DNA of 64,000 nt. Source: Trebouxia sp. TZW2008. Lineage: Eukaryota; Chlorophyta; Trebouxiophyceae; Trebouxiales; Trebouxiaceae. Positions 48,801 to 60,800 of the stretch are shown here, one piece after another (the first letter of the stretch is position 1; each line of letters begins with the position of its first letter). The notes under the pieces were generated by a model, which was not told the origin of the DNA, did no database searches, and saw only the letters and a list, made by a program, of their open reading frames with translations. The stretch spans positions 186,001 through 250,000 of the forward strand of contig BDIU01000192.1 in the NCBI GenBank assembly GCA_002118135.1. Reading direction: 5' to 3'. The position numbers and the translations under genes are program-made.

Positions 48801-51800
48801 GTACACCAAGAAGATTCTGGTAGAGGAGGGCCACAGCATGAACCACCTTACACACATCTGGCAGCTTGTTGTTCGGCATGAGCAGCTCTTCTACGCTTCA
48901 AGGTACAATGCAGCAGCACTCTCACCCAGCATGTCCTTGTTTGGGAGGAAATGTGCCTCCACTAAGTCTGATTAATGATGCTTTGCGCACAAGCTGTGCG
49001 GCTTGCCTGAACTGGAGCAAACGATGCAACTTTGCTGTTTTGCAGCTTTGAGGTGCTTGACACACTAAAGAGCTGTATCACACAGCCCTTCACCTGCAGC
49101 ATTGTGTGTCAAACTTGAAGGTTCCTGCTGGCATAGTGAATCACAGGCTCCGACAGTATCCATCATCTATGCAGGGCGCAGTTTGTGCCTCAGATGGTGA
49201 ACAGTCTGACCAAGTTAGGCATGGCACAAGGTGGCAGCAACCTTGAGAACAGAAGTCTAGCCATAGACTTGTGCAGTGTGATGGTGCTGTGGGAAGAGAG
49301 GCGTATGAAAGAGCTGGAGTTTAAAGCAGCACAGGTAGTCAGTCAGGTTTGCAGATTTGGCACCGGCATAAGCTTTGCACGCGAAAGAGCTGATATGGAA
49401 GGGGCTGCTGCTGTGTGGCTTGCTGCTATGCTGTTGCACCAGGCTTACCAGGCTTGCATCAGAGTTAAGCCTGCCCTCTTTTCTGCATAGCAGCTTGATC
49501 AAATGGCATAGCACAGCCAAGCTGTATATTTGTTCAAATGCAGGATGCCCCACCGCCTTCTCGCAAGCGGTCGCGTCCGCCATCTGCAGAGGGAGCGCAG
49601 CAGAGGCCGGAGGGTGACGACACATCTGAGCCAGCCAGCCAACGTCGTCGCACTGCCGATCCAGCAACAGAGCCACCGCTCGCTGGTGCTGAGCAGGGAA
49701 ATGAGGCTCCCTCAGAGGCTTCTGCAGCAGCACACAGACGATCCGGCTCATTGCCGGCGACGGCCGATCAAGTTCCGGCGTCACCTGGCGCTGAGAAGGT
49801 GCAGGGCATCCAAGCGGGTCAGTCAGGCCAGAACGCGGTTCGTCAAGATGAACCGCCAGCGAAGCAAGACGACCAGCAGACCTTGGGCGACCCGGGCGGT
49901 GCTGTCAAAGATCCCGCCGATCCCGCTGCAGACGAGGCGGCAGGAGGAGCGCATGCCGACGGAATGGAGAGTCAGCGCAATGAGGAGCACTTCCAGCCAA
50001 GCCTGCCTATGCAGGAGATGGTGGTCAACTTCCTACTGCGGATGGCGTTTGTCATCGGTGGTGATAGGGATCATGACCTGCAGGTGAGTGTCACCAAACC
50101 ACATGACATGCATGCCAGCCAGACTGCAGGGGCTGCAGCCAATGCATTGTTGCCCTGTGCTGTACCTTGGAATGCTGTGCAGTGTACACTGCGTCACTAT
50201 GTCACTGTGCCAACATCACTACGCATCATGAAAGTGGTGCATTGTGCATGTTGAGCGTCAATGGGCACAAGCACCTAATCAATTGGTGCACGTGCAATCA
50301 GCAACAGCATAAGTCACAAAACGCATGCGCAGCATCTAGCATGAAAGTGAGGCCTCCTTTTTTGACCATGCAGGTCTTGCTGACCTACACTAAGGCAGTC
50401 CTGGGCAAAGCCCTCAGGGTGTGGCGCAATGCCGCAATCAGGGTCAACTACATGCCTGCAGCAGTTGCATAACTTTGTTTGCTGCATTCCACCTGGCAGG
50501 CAGCTCATGTAGCAGAGGAATAGGTGTCCTTGCTGACAATTGCAATCTTGACCACACAGGCCTTACTGACCCACACCAAGGCAGTTCTGGGTAAAGCCCT
50601 CAGCGTCTGGCCCAAGGCCGCAGTCAAGGTCAACTACATCTCCAAGCTGCTCCAGAACAACGCTCACCACAACCTGGATCCACCCCCAACCCTCCTCACA
50701 GGCCTGGACGTGATGACAACACTAGTAGAGCTACAGCCGCAGAAGATGGTACAGGAATGCGGTCAGGAACTGGTGCTTATGATGGAGCCGTGCTTTGCCA
50801 GCAAGCACCATCAGATTTCACAGCGTCTCAGCAAGGTGCTGCTGAAGCTGTATGAGGCTATGGGAGAGCCTAAGCAGGAGCAGCCCAACCAGCAGTTACT
50901 GGTGAGAGGCCAATCTAGCAGTGACACAGTTTTCATGTTTTGATGCGATGAGCTGAAGAGATATTACTAATGTTACCCATGCTTGATCTGAGATTCAAAC
51001 ACTCAAGCATCATGTCCAGATCTGCAGTATGCCCAATTGTCAGAGTCTGCCTTGGCTACACAAACTTTGCATCGCATTGGACAGCAAGGAAATGTTGAAA
51101 TTGGAGCGCTTTGTCAGGTTGAGTGTTGGGTGCAGGCTATTCACCACAAGGTGCATTTCTTGATCAACTCCAGCTTACAGGCCTGCCAGCAGCAGGACGC
51201 TAGCAAGCAGTTCATGCAGTCAGCTGGGCTCCAGGCGCTCTGCTGCTCCCTGCAAATTTTGGAGGTACAGACCTCATACTCTCTCATTGGTTGTTTTTGC
51301 TGCAGACAGGCTCCTTTTGTGTCTATCTTTAAGTACTTGAGTTTGTATTGCATGCTGCAAGCTCATGTGTCAATGGTGGTGATGCAGACACAATATTGCA
51401 GAATAAGTACCATTTGTCATAATTCCTGTACAGTGACTTCTCCTTGTCACAACTGCTTTGGTTACCAAGAAGACTGTCCTTATATCAGACTATTCTGATT
51501 GAGAGATACCATTGCCGTCAGAATCCAATGACTTATCCCCAATTGCCTTGTTCTAACACTGAGAATGTCCTTTCTTCGAGTCTCCTCACCAAAAGTAATC
51601 GCTGTACAGACCTGATACTCTGGCATTGGTTGTTTTGGCTGCAGAGGCAGACACAAACCTGCAGAGTCAGTATTGATCGTCATAAAATCTTTACAGAAGG
51701 TAGCACGCTGGGCTTGCTTTATTATGCTGCAGGCTGCAGGCTGTGTTGTTGTTCAGCATAAGTCCATCCAAACCCCCCCCCCCGCCCCCCCCCACCCCCC

Positions 51801-54800
51801 CTGCCTCACGAGTAGCATGTTGGTTTGACATTCAGATCTCTGCTCCAGACAACGGCTTCACAAAGTTTGCATGTCAAGCTCTCACACCGATAAAATATGG
51901 CATACTTCTGCAGGAACTGGCACTCACAGCTCCAGCATATGTACACCGCTTCACATCAGAGCTAGTGAAGGTCATGAGGCGCATTGCAGAGGCCAACAGC
52001 ACTGAGAAGGGTCAGATGCTGGCGCCGCGGCCTGTTGCTCGTAACTCAAAGTGAGTGTTTCTGTCTTGCTTGCCCGTGCATCATCCGACACGATTGCAGT
52101 GCATCTGCTGTCCGGCAACGTCAAGTCAGCTGCTTTGCTTGCTCATGCGTCATTACATGCGTTGTTGGACTGAGTTTGCTGGTCTACAATGCCGGCAACT
52201 CTGAGTCAGCTGGTTCGGTCGCCCATGCATCATCTGACGTGCTCTTGAATTGATTTTGATAACCTCCCTGTTCAAGTAAGCTGATCTTCTGATGCCGGGC
52301 TGAACTCAACAAATTCCCGTTTGGGAGCCTGGTGCAGGCATGTGGCGTGCCCTGCAACTCACCTTCCAGAGGGCGCTCAACGGCATTATCATTTGTACAG
52401 AAGACAGTACTGGTCAAAGTGCATGCTTAGCCTGTTGTTGATCTGCTTCTTCAGGGCTGAACCTGGGGACTCCCCTTGTGGGAGCCTGGTATGGGTCATG
52501 TGGCGCGCCCTGCGACTCACCTTCCAGAAGGTGCTCAACAGCGCCGACAACAAGAAGCTGTTCCTTCATACCATGTGCAAAACAGGTCTTCTGTTGCAGG
52601 GCTGAACCAGGCGAGCCCCCCTTTGGGAGCCTGGTGTGGGCCATGTGGCGTGCGCTGCGACTCACCTTCCGGAAGGTGCTCAACAGCGCCGACAATAAGA
52701 AGCTGTTCCTTCAGACCATGGTGCAGCTCATCACCACTGCCACTGCCCGCCCCACTGACCCAGCTTTGCTCAGAGAATGCCTGGACATTGTGCGCTTGTG
52801 GCTGCTAGAGCCTGAGAACGGCGGTATGCAAACATATGACATCAATTCACTGCAGACACTGTGCGCTTGTGGCGGCTGGACTCTGAAAACTGCGGTTGGT
52901 ACAGTTGCGTCAGAACTGTTTTGACAAGTGTAAGCTGCTCAGAAGTAATCTGCAGCTCATAACCACAGCTACTGCCCGCCCCACTGACCCAGCACTGCTC
53001 AGAAACTCCAAAGACATCGTGACACTTGTGGCTGCTAGAGCCTGAGAATAGGAGTGTGCAAACTTGCAACTTCAGTTGACTGCAGACCTTGTGCGTGTGT
53101 GGCTGCTAGAGCCTCAGAATGGCAGCACATGCAGTTGCATCAGATACAACTGTGAGGAACTTATGCTGCACAAACACTCAAGCTGTGTGCTGGGTGCCTG
53201 TGGCTGTTTGAGCCCAAAAGTGCGCGCGACGCAGAAACTCTGCATAGCTGTGGGCACGTCAATGGCGTCAGATTTGCTGTGTTGCTCAGCAAATGCCTTG
53301 GTAAAGCTTCTTGAAAGTGACAAATCGGGTAACAAACAAACTTGGCAGCAAATCTGAATTTTGTGAGCCTCTTGTCAGCGTGTTGACCTGTTGGCCAATA
53401 GCAAGTATGATGCAGCAATCTACATCGTGTGTGGGTTGTGAAGCACACATCTAAAACAAATCCAATCATTTGTGCACATTACAGTGGCACTCACGGACAA
53501 GGAGGCAGTGCTCTTCTTGACCAGGCTGGCTGCGCTAGCCAACGCCATGACAGCTGTGGGGCCAGCCAAGGAACAGTGGCAGGCCACCTTCCTAGACCTG
53601 CTGTACACCATGTGCACCAGAGTTGTGCCTCCCCACGTGAGTACATTACTGGTGCCCTGTGTGCATCATCCGATATTGCAAGCCGTCATGAGTTGATGCT
53701 GCCGTTAGCCGTGGCCGTGTTTTGGGATCGCCATGTACACCAGGTTTGTGCTGTCCCATGTGAGCACCTCAGTCGTTTTGCATCCTGTCGTCTGCTGTTG
53801 CGCAGTACCTTGGCAGGGCATCTTAGATGTTTACCAATGTAAGTCAAATGTCAGACAACATGTGCGTAGGGAGAGCAGCTGCAGACAGATGCCTTTGACA
53901 AAGTGGAGCTCAATTTTGGACTGGGTCTCAGAGCCTCTGATCCTGCTACCAGGGGCAAGTTCTACCGCCTGTGGAACAAGGCCATTCCGCCTTCATTGTT
54001 TGAGCGGCTGAAACATGTCATTGTGGGCCAGAACTGGGAGGATATGGCCAACACCTTCTGGCTCAAGCAGGCTGTGGTAAGTTTTGCATCATACATCTGA
54101 GTCAAGGTGCTGTGCTGTGCCGTGCCCTGGCGTGCTGTGCTGTGCTGTGCTGTGCTGTGCTGTGCTGTGCTGTGCTGGATGCTTTCACATGCAATGCGCA
54201 AGGCGCTCTGAGCTCTGACGCATTCAGATGTGGCATGCAAGCAGGTATCAGGCATTCACTAGAGCAGGCAATGCTGCTTGCAGCTTTGTTGCTGAGCATC
54301 ACTGTCACGACAAGACCAAACATGCACGTGAGCTGCTGTAACAGACTACAGAGCAGGCTTCTGCAATGCAGAAACCGTGGCTGGCCACAGCCTGTTCGAG
54401 CCTGTTTATGTTAATGCATGGTAGCTGCTGACTTGTCCGTGTTTCCAGGATCTGCTACTGGCAATTCTAGTGGAAAAGGAGCCCATCAAACTTGCCCCTA
54501 GCTCCTCCCAGGTGCCCGCTCTGCTAGCCCGTACCAAGCAGAACATCTTTGACGTGCGTGCTCAGCAGCAGGCTGCTCAGCGCTACCAGCAGCGCCTGCA
54601 ACAAGGACCCAACTCAGCAGGCGCAATTGCTGCTGGTGGTGGTGGTGGTGTTGGGGGGCTTGGGGGTGCGGGTGGGTCTGGGGGTGTACAACGAGACCCC
54701 CAGGCCCTGGCTGTAGGCCCCCCCTCATTGCTGCAGACGCAGAGTGGGGTGCCACTGACTTCAGAACCATCTCAGGACAATGACATGAAACCTCCAGGTG

Positions 54801-57800
54801 GGGTTAGAGCCATGACAAAAAAGGGTTTGGATGAATGACATGCATGTTGTGATGCACAGTGTAGCAATAGCAAACTGCAGCGTTTGGTATAATTGCATTG
54901 CAGACAAGTGCCAGTTCATGGCAGAATGAGCAACAAGATGGCCACAGCAGTCTTGTTAGGACAGCGACATCTGGCAGCACTGACTGCAAAACATTGCACA
55001 ATGCGCGCCAAAGCTACTGAAGCTTTGCTTTGCATAGTGCTTCAGCATGCTCATAAATGCGTTGTGTTGTGCAGGTGGGTTTGAGGGACAACAAAGGCCA
55101 CTCCAACTGCCTTCTGCCCCTGCACAGCCTGGCACTGCCCTTGGGGAGCCCGCTGAGTCAGCAGCCTTCCAGCCTGAGGGCCTGACAGATCCCCACAACT
55201 CAGTGGGGGCGGGTGCACTGATCAGTCAGCTGCCAGAAACTTCTCAGGCGGCTGCCTCGCCTGCAGTGCTGCCTCGAGGGCCCCAACAAGATGTCAAGGC
55301 AAGTCACAACACTAGAAGACATTAACTGCAGGGATCATATGCAGTTTTTCAAGTCTATGGTTGATTGCCTTGATTTTGTCCGTTTTTGTTCAGATTTCTA
55401 CAAACATACCTTGATACAACCAGCACCTACACTCAATGCTGCAGTGTTGTTGTCCCCAACGCCCTCACCAGCAAAGCACCTGAATGCAGTGCTGAAGCCA
55501 GTCCCATGTCACCAATGCACGCCCAAACTAGCAAAGCACCCAACACCAATGGTGAAACCAAATGGTACTGTCACCAATGCAGGTCAAAGCAGAACCTCAA
55601 GACATGGCAACTCCGATGGAGCTGGGGCCTTATGGCTCCTCGCCCCCAGCCCCTGTGAAAGCTGAGCCCCCCACCCTAACCCCGGCAGACCCCCCTGCCA
55701 GCCAGTCCAGCCAAGGTCTACAATCAGCTACCCAGCAGAGTGCAGTTTCTGAGCTTGGGGGGCGTCTTGGGGGCTCCCCACCTGCACAGTTGGGGGTCAG
55801 TGGTGTCCCTAGCCATCAAAGCCTTGATCCAGAGATTTCTGTGCAAGTGAGACCTTGCCCAAATAAATGAACACAATGCTAATCACAGTGACGAATGACA
55901 TGTCCCAGCATAGGTGCTGGGTGTGTGTCACAAGACCTGTCTTGCCTGGCCACTTTCTTTGAGCATTGTGGTAAGATGTAGTACAGGTAGAGCTGCCCAG
56001 TAAGACCATGCTATGCATCGGTGATCCTGCATGTGCTATCAGTGTTTCATGTTTTGTAGACAGAAGAAGATGCCTTCTTGCCAATTCTGATAATTTGCTT
56101 CTGTATTGGAGATGTGGGTGCTGGCTCCCCATCATGTACGTATGAAAAGACCTAGGCATGCAGCTCTATCTTTCTGTTTTGTGAAGCAGTGGTATGAGAC
56201 TGCAGGATATGGAGGTGGGGTTCCACGTGATGTAGATTATGCAGAACTTTTGGCATGCTGGTGTGTTCCATCTGCTGCATGATGGTGATGTGCAACTGCA
56301 GGACATGGACATTGGGGCGGCCGAGGCAGGGCCGGTGCAACTGCCCCCTGCAGAGCAGGTGGTTACTCAGCACATTGTGCTGTCCCAGGCTGTGCATGAC
56401 ACGCTTCAGGAGCATGCAGCTTTTCTACATCAGCAAGGTGAGCTTCAGAATCACGTGGGAGGTAGGCATGTCAGCCAAGTGACTCAGCACAGTATTGTGT
56501 CCCAGGCTGTGCACAGCCAGCACAGGACCACGTCGCTTTCTTTCACCAGCATGGCAAGATGTTTGGGATTCATGGATACCAGCCAAGTGACTCATCGCAC
56601 TGTGCTGTCCCAGGCTGTGCATGACACGCTTCAGGAGCATGCAGTTTTCTTACGCCAGCAAGGTCGGGTGTGGAGCTTTTTATGGTTCACACACAACAGC
56701 CAAGGGACTTGTGGTTTGTTGGTCTGTTCATCAGTTGTCAAGCTCTTTTGTACCTTGCAGATCAGTCTGATACCACCACACCTCTTGAGTGGTGAATGCG
56801 TGTCAACTACCACTTTGTGCTGGTGAAGCAATCCAGCATTACTTCTGTACCTTGCAGGACAGCTGAAAGTCAGCAATAGGGTCGCCTCTCTCAGGGAATT
56901 GCCCATGCTGACTCTCAGATGGGCTATCGCTTGTGGGTGCTGGCGTTCCCCATTGTATGGGCCATGGCAGAGAAGAGAGACTAGCAAGCACAACTGCCTA
57001 AGCCCATTCTCTAACCACTTATCAAATGGCATTCGTCCTTGCAGGGCAGCTGAAGGTCAGCACTCTGGTAGCCTCTCTGAGGGAGAGTGCCCATGCTGAC
57101 TCTCATATGGCTTACCACTTGTGGGTGCTACTGTATTCCATAGTATGAGCCACCTTGACAAAGAACAGAGACTAGCAAGCACAGCTGCCTAAGCCCATTG
57201 TCTAACCATTTTAAAATGGTATTCGTCCTTGCAGGGCAACTGAAGGTCAGTAATCTGGTAGCCTCTCTAAGGGAGATTGCCCACGCTGACTCTCAAATGG
57301 CCTATCACTTGTGGGTGCTGGTGTTCCCCATTGTATGGGCCACTTTGGCAGAGAAGAAGGACCAGCAAGTGCAACTGGCTAAGCCCATCATTCAGCTGCT
57401 CTCCAAGGAGCATCATAACAAGCAGATGCATCAGAGACCCAACGTTGTTCAGGTCAGTTGTGTGTCGTGCAATAGCACTTTGCATTGCAAGTGCAACTGG
57501 CTAAGCCCATCATTCAACTGCTGTCCAAAAAGCATCACAACAAGCAGATGCACCATAGACACATTGTTGTCCAGGTCAGGTGCGTACAGTGCAACAGCAC
57601 TTTGCATTGCAATTGCAACTGGAAAAGCCCGTCATTCAGCTGTTCTTTGAGGAGCATGACAACAAGCACATGCACCACAGACCCAATGTTGTCCAGGTCA
57701 ATTTTGTGTCATGCAACAGCACTTTGCATTGCAAGTGCAGCGGGCTAAGCTCATCAAGCAAATGCTGTTTATGGAGCATCACAACAGGCAGATGCACCCA

Positions 57801-60800
57801 CAGACCCAACGCTGTAGGTAGCTGCTTCTGGTGAATTAGTATGCTGCATTGCAAGGCATTTTTGCAAGGCATTCTTGCAAGGTATGCATGGAGTGTCAAG
57901 TGTCTGCTGGCCACACGCTTTGGAGCACCCTGAGCGGTTCAAGTCGTGTCTCTCTCATGTACAAATTGCTTGTTGAATAATGGGTGGTGTGCCATTGACA
58001 GCATGCTATGGCTTGAGCTAACACTAGCTGCTGATTTATAAGCTGGCAGCGTACATGGCCCAGGACAATCAGACGAGCACGGTTCTTTCTGTCTGCATCA
58101 ACAAGGTTAGTCTGTGCTGCATACACCCAACAGGACCGTGAAAAGCCCGTGAACATGTCATCGCTGATGATAATGAAATTGCAGCAATTTACTTCAATGT
58201 AGATAGCGCATGTCAAGCGCCCTGCGCAAATGCTGACAATGTGAATCATCATTTCAGCTTGCACAACACTCCTGTTTCCAACAAGGCATGCTCGTGTTGT
58301 CTGCAGGCTCTGCTGGAGGGCATCAGCCTGAGCCAGCCTCAGCCCAAACTGCCCTCAGAGCTCATCAAGTTTTTGGGCAAGACATACAACGCCTGGCACA
58401 TTGCCATTCCTCTGCTGGAGTCCCATGTTGTCCTCTTCCCTCATGTAAGCTGCCCATGTCAGCACGTCACATGCATGCATCCCTGCTTGACAACCTGCAT
58501 TTTGGTCGCTAGCTGTGATCTGTCTTTTGCCGGCGATTTGGCATGCACAGGTTCACAGGCTACAGGCATGTAAAAGCTCGAGGTCAGCACCACACTCACT
58601 CCAGGTGCTCCTGTTTGCTGTCCATACAGTAGCAGCTGACAGAAGCCTGCATCAAGTTCTGATAGAGCTGCAGATGCACCGTGACTCAGTGTCTGTAGCA
58701 TCAGGCATGTCAGCCCATCCAAAGCTTTGAATGCAGCCTTCTTGCATTGTTGCTTGTTGCAATGCTGTTGGCATTACATAAGGTGGCCTTGCTGGCTTTG
58801 TGCAAAGATCTGGCATGACTCGAAGAAATGCTCTGTTTGGAAGAGTTATACAGCAAATTGACCCTGATTGGCCTTCGGGCAATCATGCATTCAGAAGCCA
58901 ATTTTACACAAGAAATTCTCAGCAGTACCTTCATCTTCATTGCTGATTTGCCTACTGCCATGTTGTGACTGCAGGAAACGCGTTGCTTTGATGCTCTAGC
59001 AGAGCTGTACAGCGACTTGTCAGAAGATGACATACTGTATGGGTTGTGGAAGAGGCGCTGCATTCATGAGTCAACCAGAGCGGGGCTGTCTTTGGTGCAG
59101 CATGGGTTCTTGGAGCAGGCCCAGGATGTTTTCTTGGACAGCATGAAGATTGACACCAAGGCAGTTGCACCCAATGGCAAGTTTCAGGCTGAAAAGTAGC
59201 AAGTCACAGACCTATGTGTTGCAAGCTTTGCCTTGGCGAAACAGGCAAATAGGTGTCACTTGTATCATGCTTGTCAACAACAGGAAATACCATTTCGTTT
59301 TGACAGCGTGCCATGCAATCAGCTGTATCTGGATCTGTGGCACAACCGTAAAAGCCCATCAAATCAAGGGCAGGATGCTTTTGCGCCCTTGTCCAGCATG
59401 GAATTCAAGCCTATGGCGACATCATGCTGTGAGTCCAATATGCAGTTGGATACATTTACATGGTTGAGCTGTGCTCTATTGAGAGCTGTTGACACCAGCT
59501 GTCTGTCAATAGGCAAGATGACCACAAGAGGCGAGCAGGTGTTGTGGCAGCAGCAATACTTAAACTGCTGCAGTGGGTTAGGCCAATGGGACACTGTCCA
59601 TGAGCACAAACAAGCTGTGTTCTGCTGAGTGATATCGACACCAGCTGTGTGTCAACAGGCAAGATGACCACAAGAGGCGAGCAGGTGTTGTGGCAGCAGC
59701 AGTACTTGAACTGCTGCAGTGAGCTAGGCCAGTGGGACATTGTCCATGAGTATGCGCGAGGCACAGAGAACCATGCAGCCTTCATGGATGTAGCCTGGAA
59801 GTGCAGTGACTGGCAGGGTTTGAAGGAGTGGGCGCTGCCCATGGGCGCAGTTGAAGACACGGCTAGGGTTTCCATGGTCAAGGCGTATGTGCTGTTGCAA
59901 GATGCAGACGTTGCCTCGGCAACCAGGAACACTGAGAATGCCATCAACCAGACCCTTTTCAGGCAAGCTCAGCTACTGTGCGCATGTTTGGCTGTTAAGC
60001 TTTCTGTGGGTGTACCTTGCCACAGCATGCAGGCAGATGGCTTTGCAAAGTCTCTGTTTGCAGTGTATGTCATCAGTTCAGCACACTTGTAATCATGCTG
60101 GCACTGTTGGCTTCGTCAAAACCTTGTTCTGTCTATCTGTCTGGTAACAGTTACGCCGTGTTACCACCATCTGTGTATTTCATCTGGGAATTTGCCACCA
60201 GTTGGTCGCAGCTGCCAGTTGGTCACAGCTGCCAGGAGTGTGTGCCTGTCCCCACATTCCTGACGACCATTCCAGCCAAGACATGCTTTTGCACCAAGAG
60301 AGCATCTTTGTGATGTTGCAGCCGGTGGCAACTGCCAGAGATTTGCTGTATGCCTTCTGTCTTTTCTGGCCAGCTTTCAGCAGCTGATCAATGCAGCACC
60401 TTCTTTCCCAGCATCTAAGCCGTCATGTGTATTGCAGTTGGTGGCAAATGCCAGAGATTTGCATCATGCTTTCTGTTCTTTTTCTGGCCAGCTTTCAGCA
60501 GCTGACCAATGCAGCACCTGCTTTGCCAGCGACTAAGCAGTCATATGTATTGCAGCTGGTGACAAATGTGAGAGAATTGCCCTCTGTCCCTCTTCTGGCC
60601 AGCTTTCAGCAGCTGACTATCACAGCACATGTTTTCCCAGCAACTAAGCAGTCATGTGTGTTGCAGCTGGTGGCAAATGCCAGAGATTTGCATCATGCCC
60701 TCCGTTCCTCTTCTGGCCAGCTTCCAACAGCTGACAGAGCTGGGAGAGAGCGCTCAGATCCTGCAGGACCTGTCAAGGGGGCCGGGCAGGGGACCCATAG

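Larger units (their letters stand above)
41664..49334 (+). other. TRRAP exons 19-31: central HEAT region
   Basis: Exons are 41664-41846, 42141-42349, 42684-42973, 43282-43445, 43828-43965, 44384-44512, 44814-44992, 45558-45777, 46296-46515, 47372-47586, 48271-48407, 48801-48902 and 49175-49334. Exon 48271-48407 has no long open frame of its own but reads VFVALLRISQPDHRRAIVRQ and fits both neighbours in phase. Other anchors are LKKWLDTTKLLETP, EEHLQRPQLLETRRIAKCYL, HAMKFIIIPLISRSF, HLKREESSNKYHAFLNVCHF and SLAIDLCSVMVLWEERRM. Confidence 0.88.
49544..57452 (+). other. TRRAP exons 32-42: NLS-bearing linker to the entry of FAT
   Basis: Exons are 49544-50083, 50560-50901, about 51136-51264, 51836-52050, 52600-52823, 53485-53636, 53885-54076, 54449-54797, 55075-55298, 55583-55856, 56302-56437 and 57235-57452. 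The first encodes a GC-rich disordered linker with a basic cluster (PPSRKRSRPPS), a likely nuclear localisation signal in the place where animal TRRAP also has one, then MQEMVVNFLLRMAF. Exons 54449-55856 encode Gly/Gln/Pro-rich sequence with two VKAEPP/VKAEPQ words, again like the VKQEP of animal TRRAP. The intron 55299-55582 seems to begin with GC rather than GT. Confidence 0.85.

Noticed and set aside
49530..50087. Arg-rich 185-codon frame overlapping a TRRAP exon
   Set aside because: The GC-rich linker is open in two frames. The other frame continues into MQEMVVNFLLRMAF, which aligns with TRRAP, and fits both splice phases.
57489..57815. Extra TRRAP exons
   Set aside because: The homologous protein has this segment once; the next true exon (58307) joins 57452 in phase. 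The copies are counted as echoes, pending transcript data.
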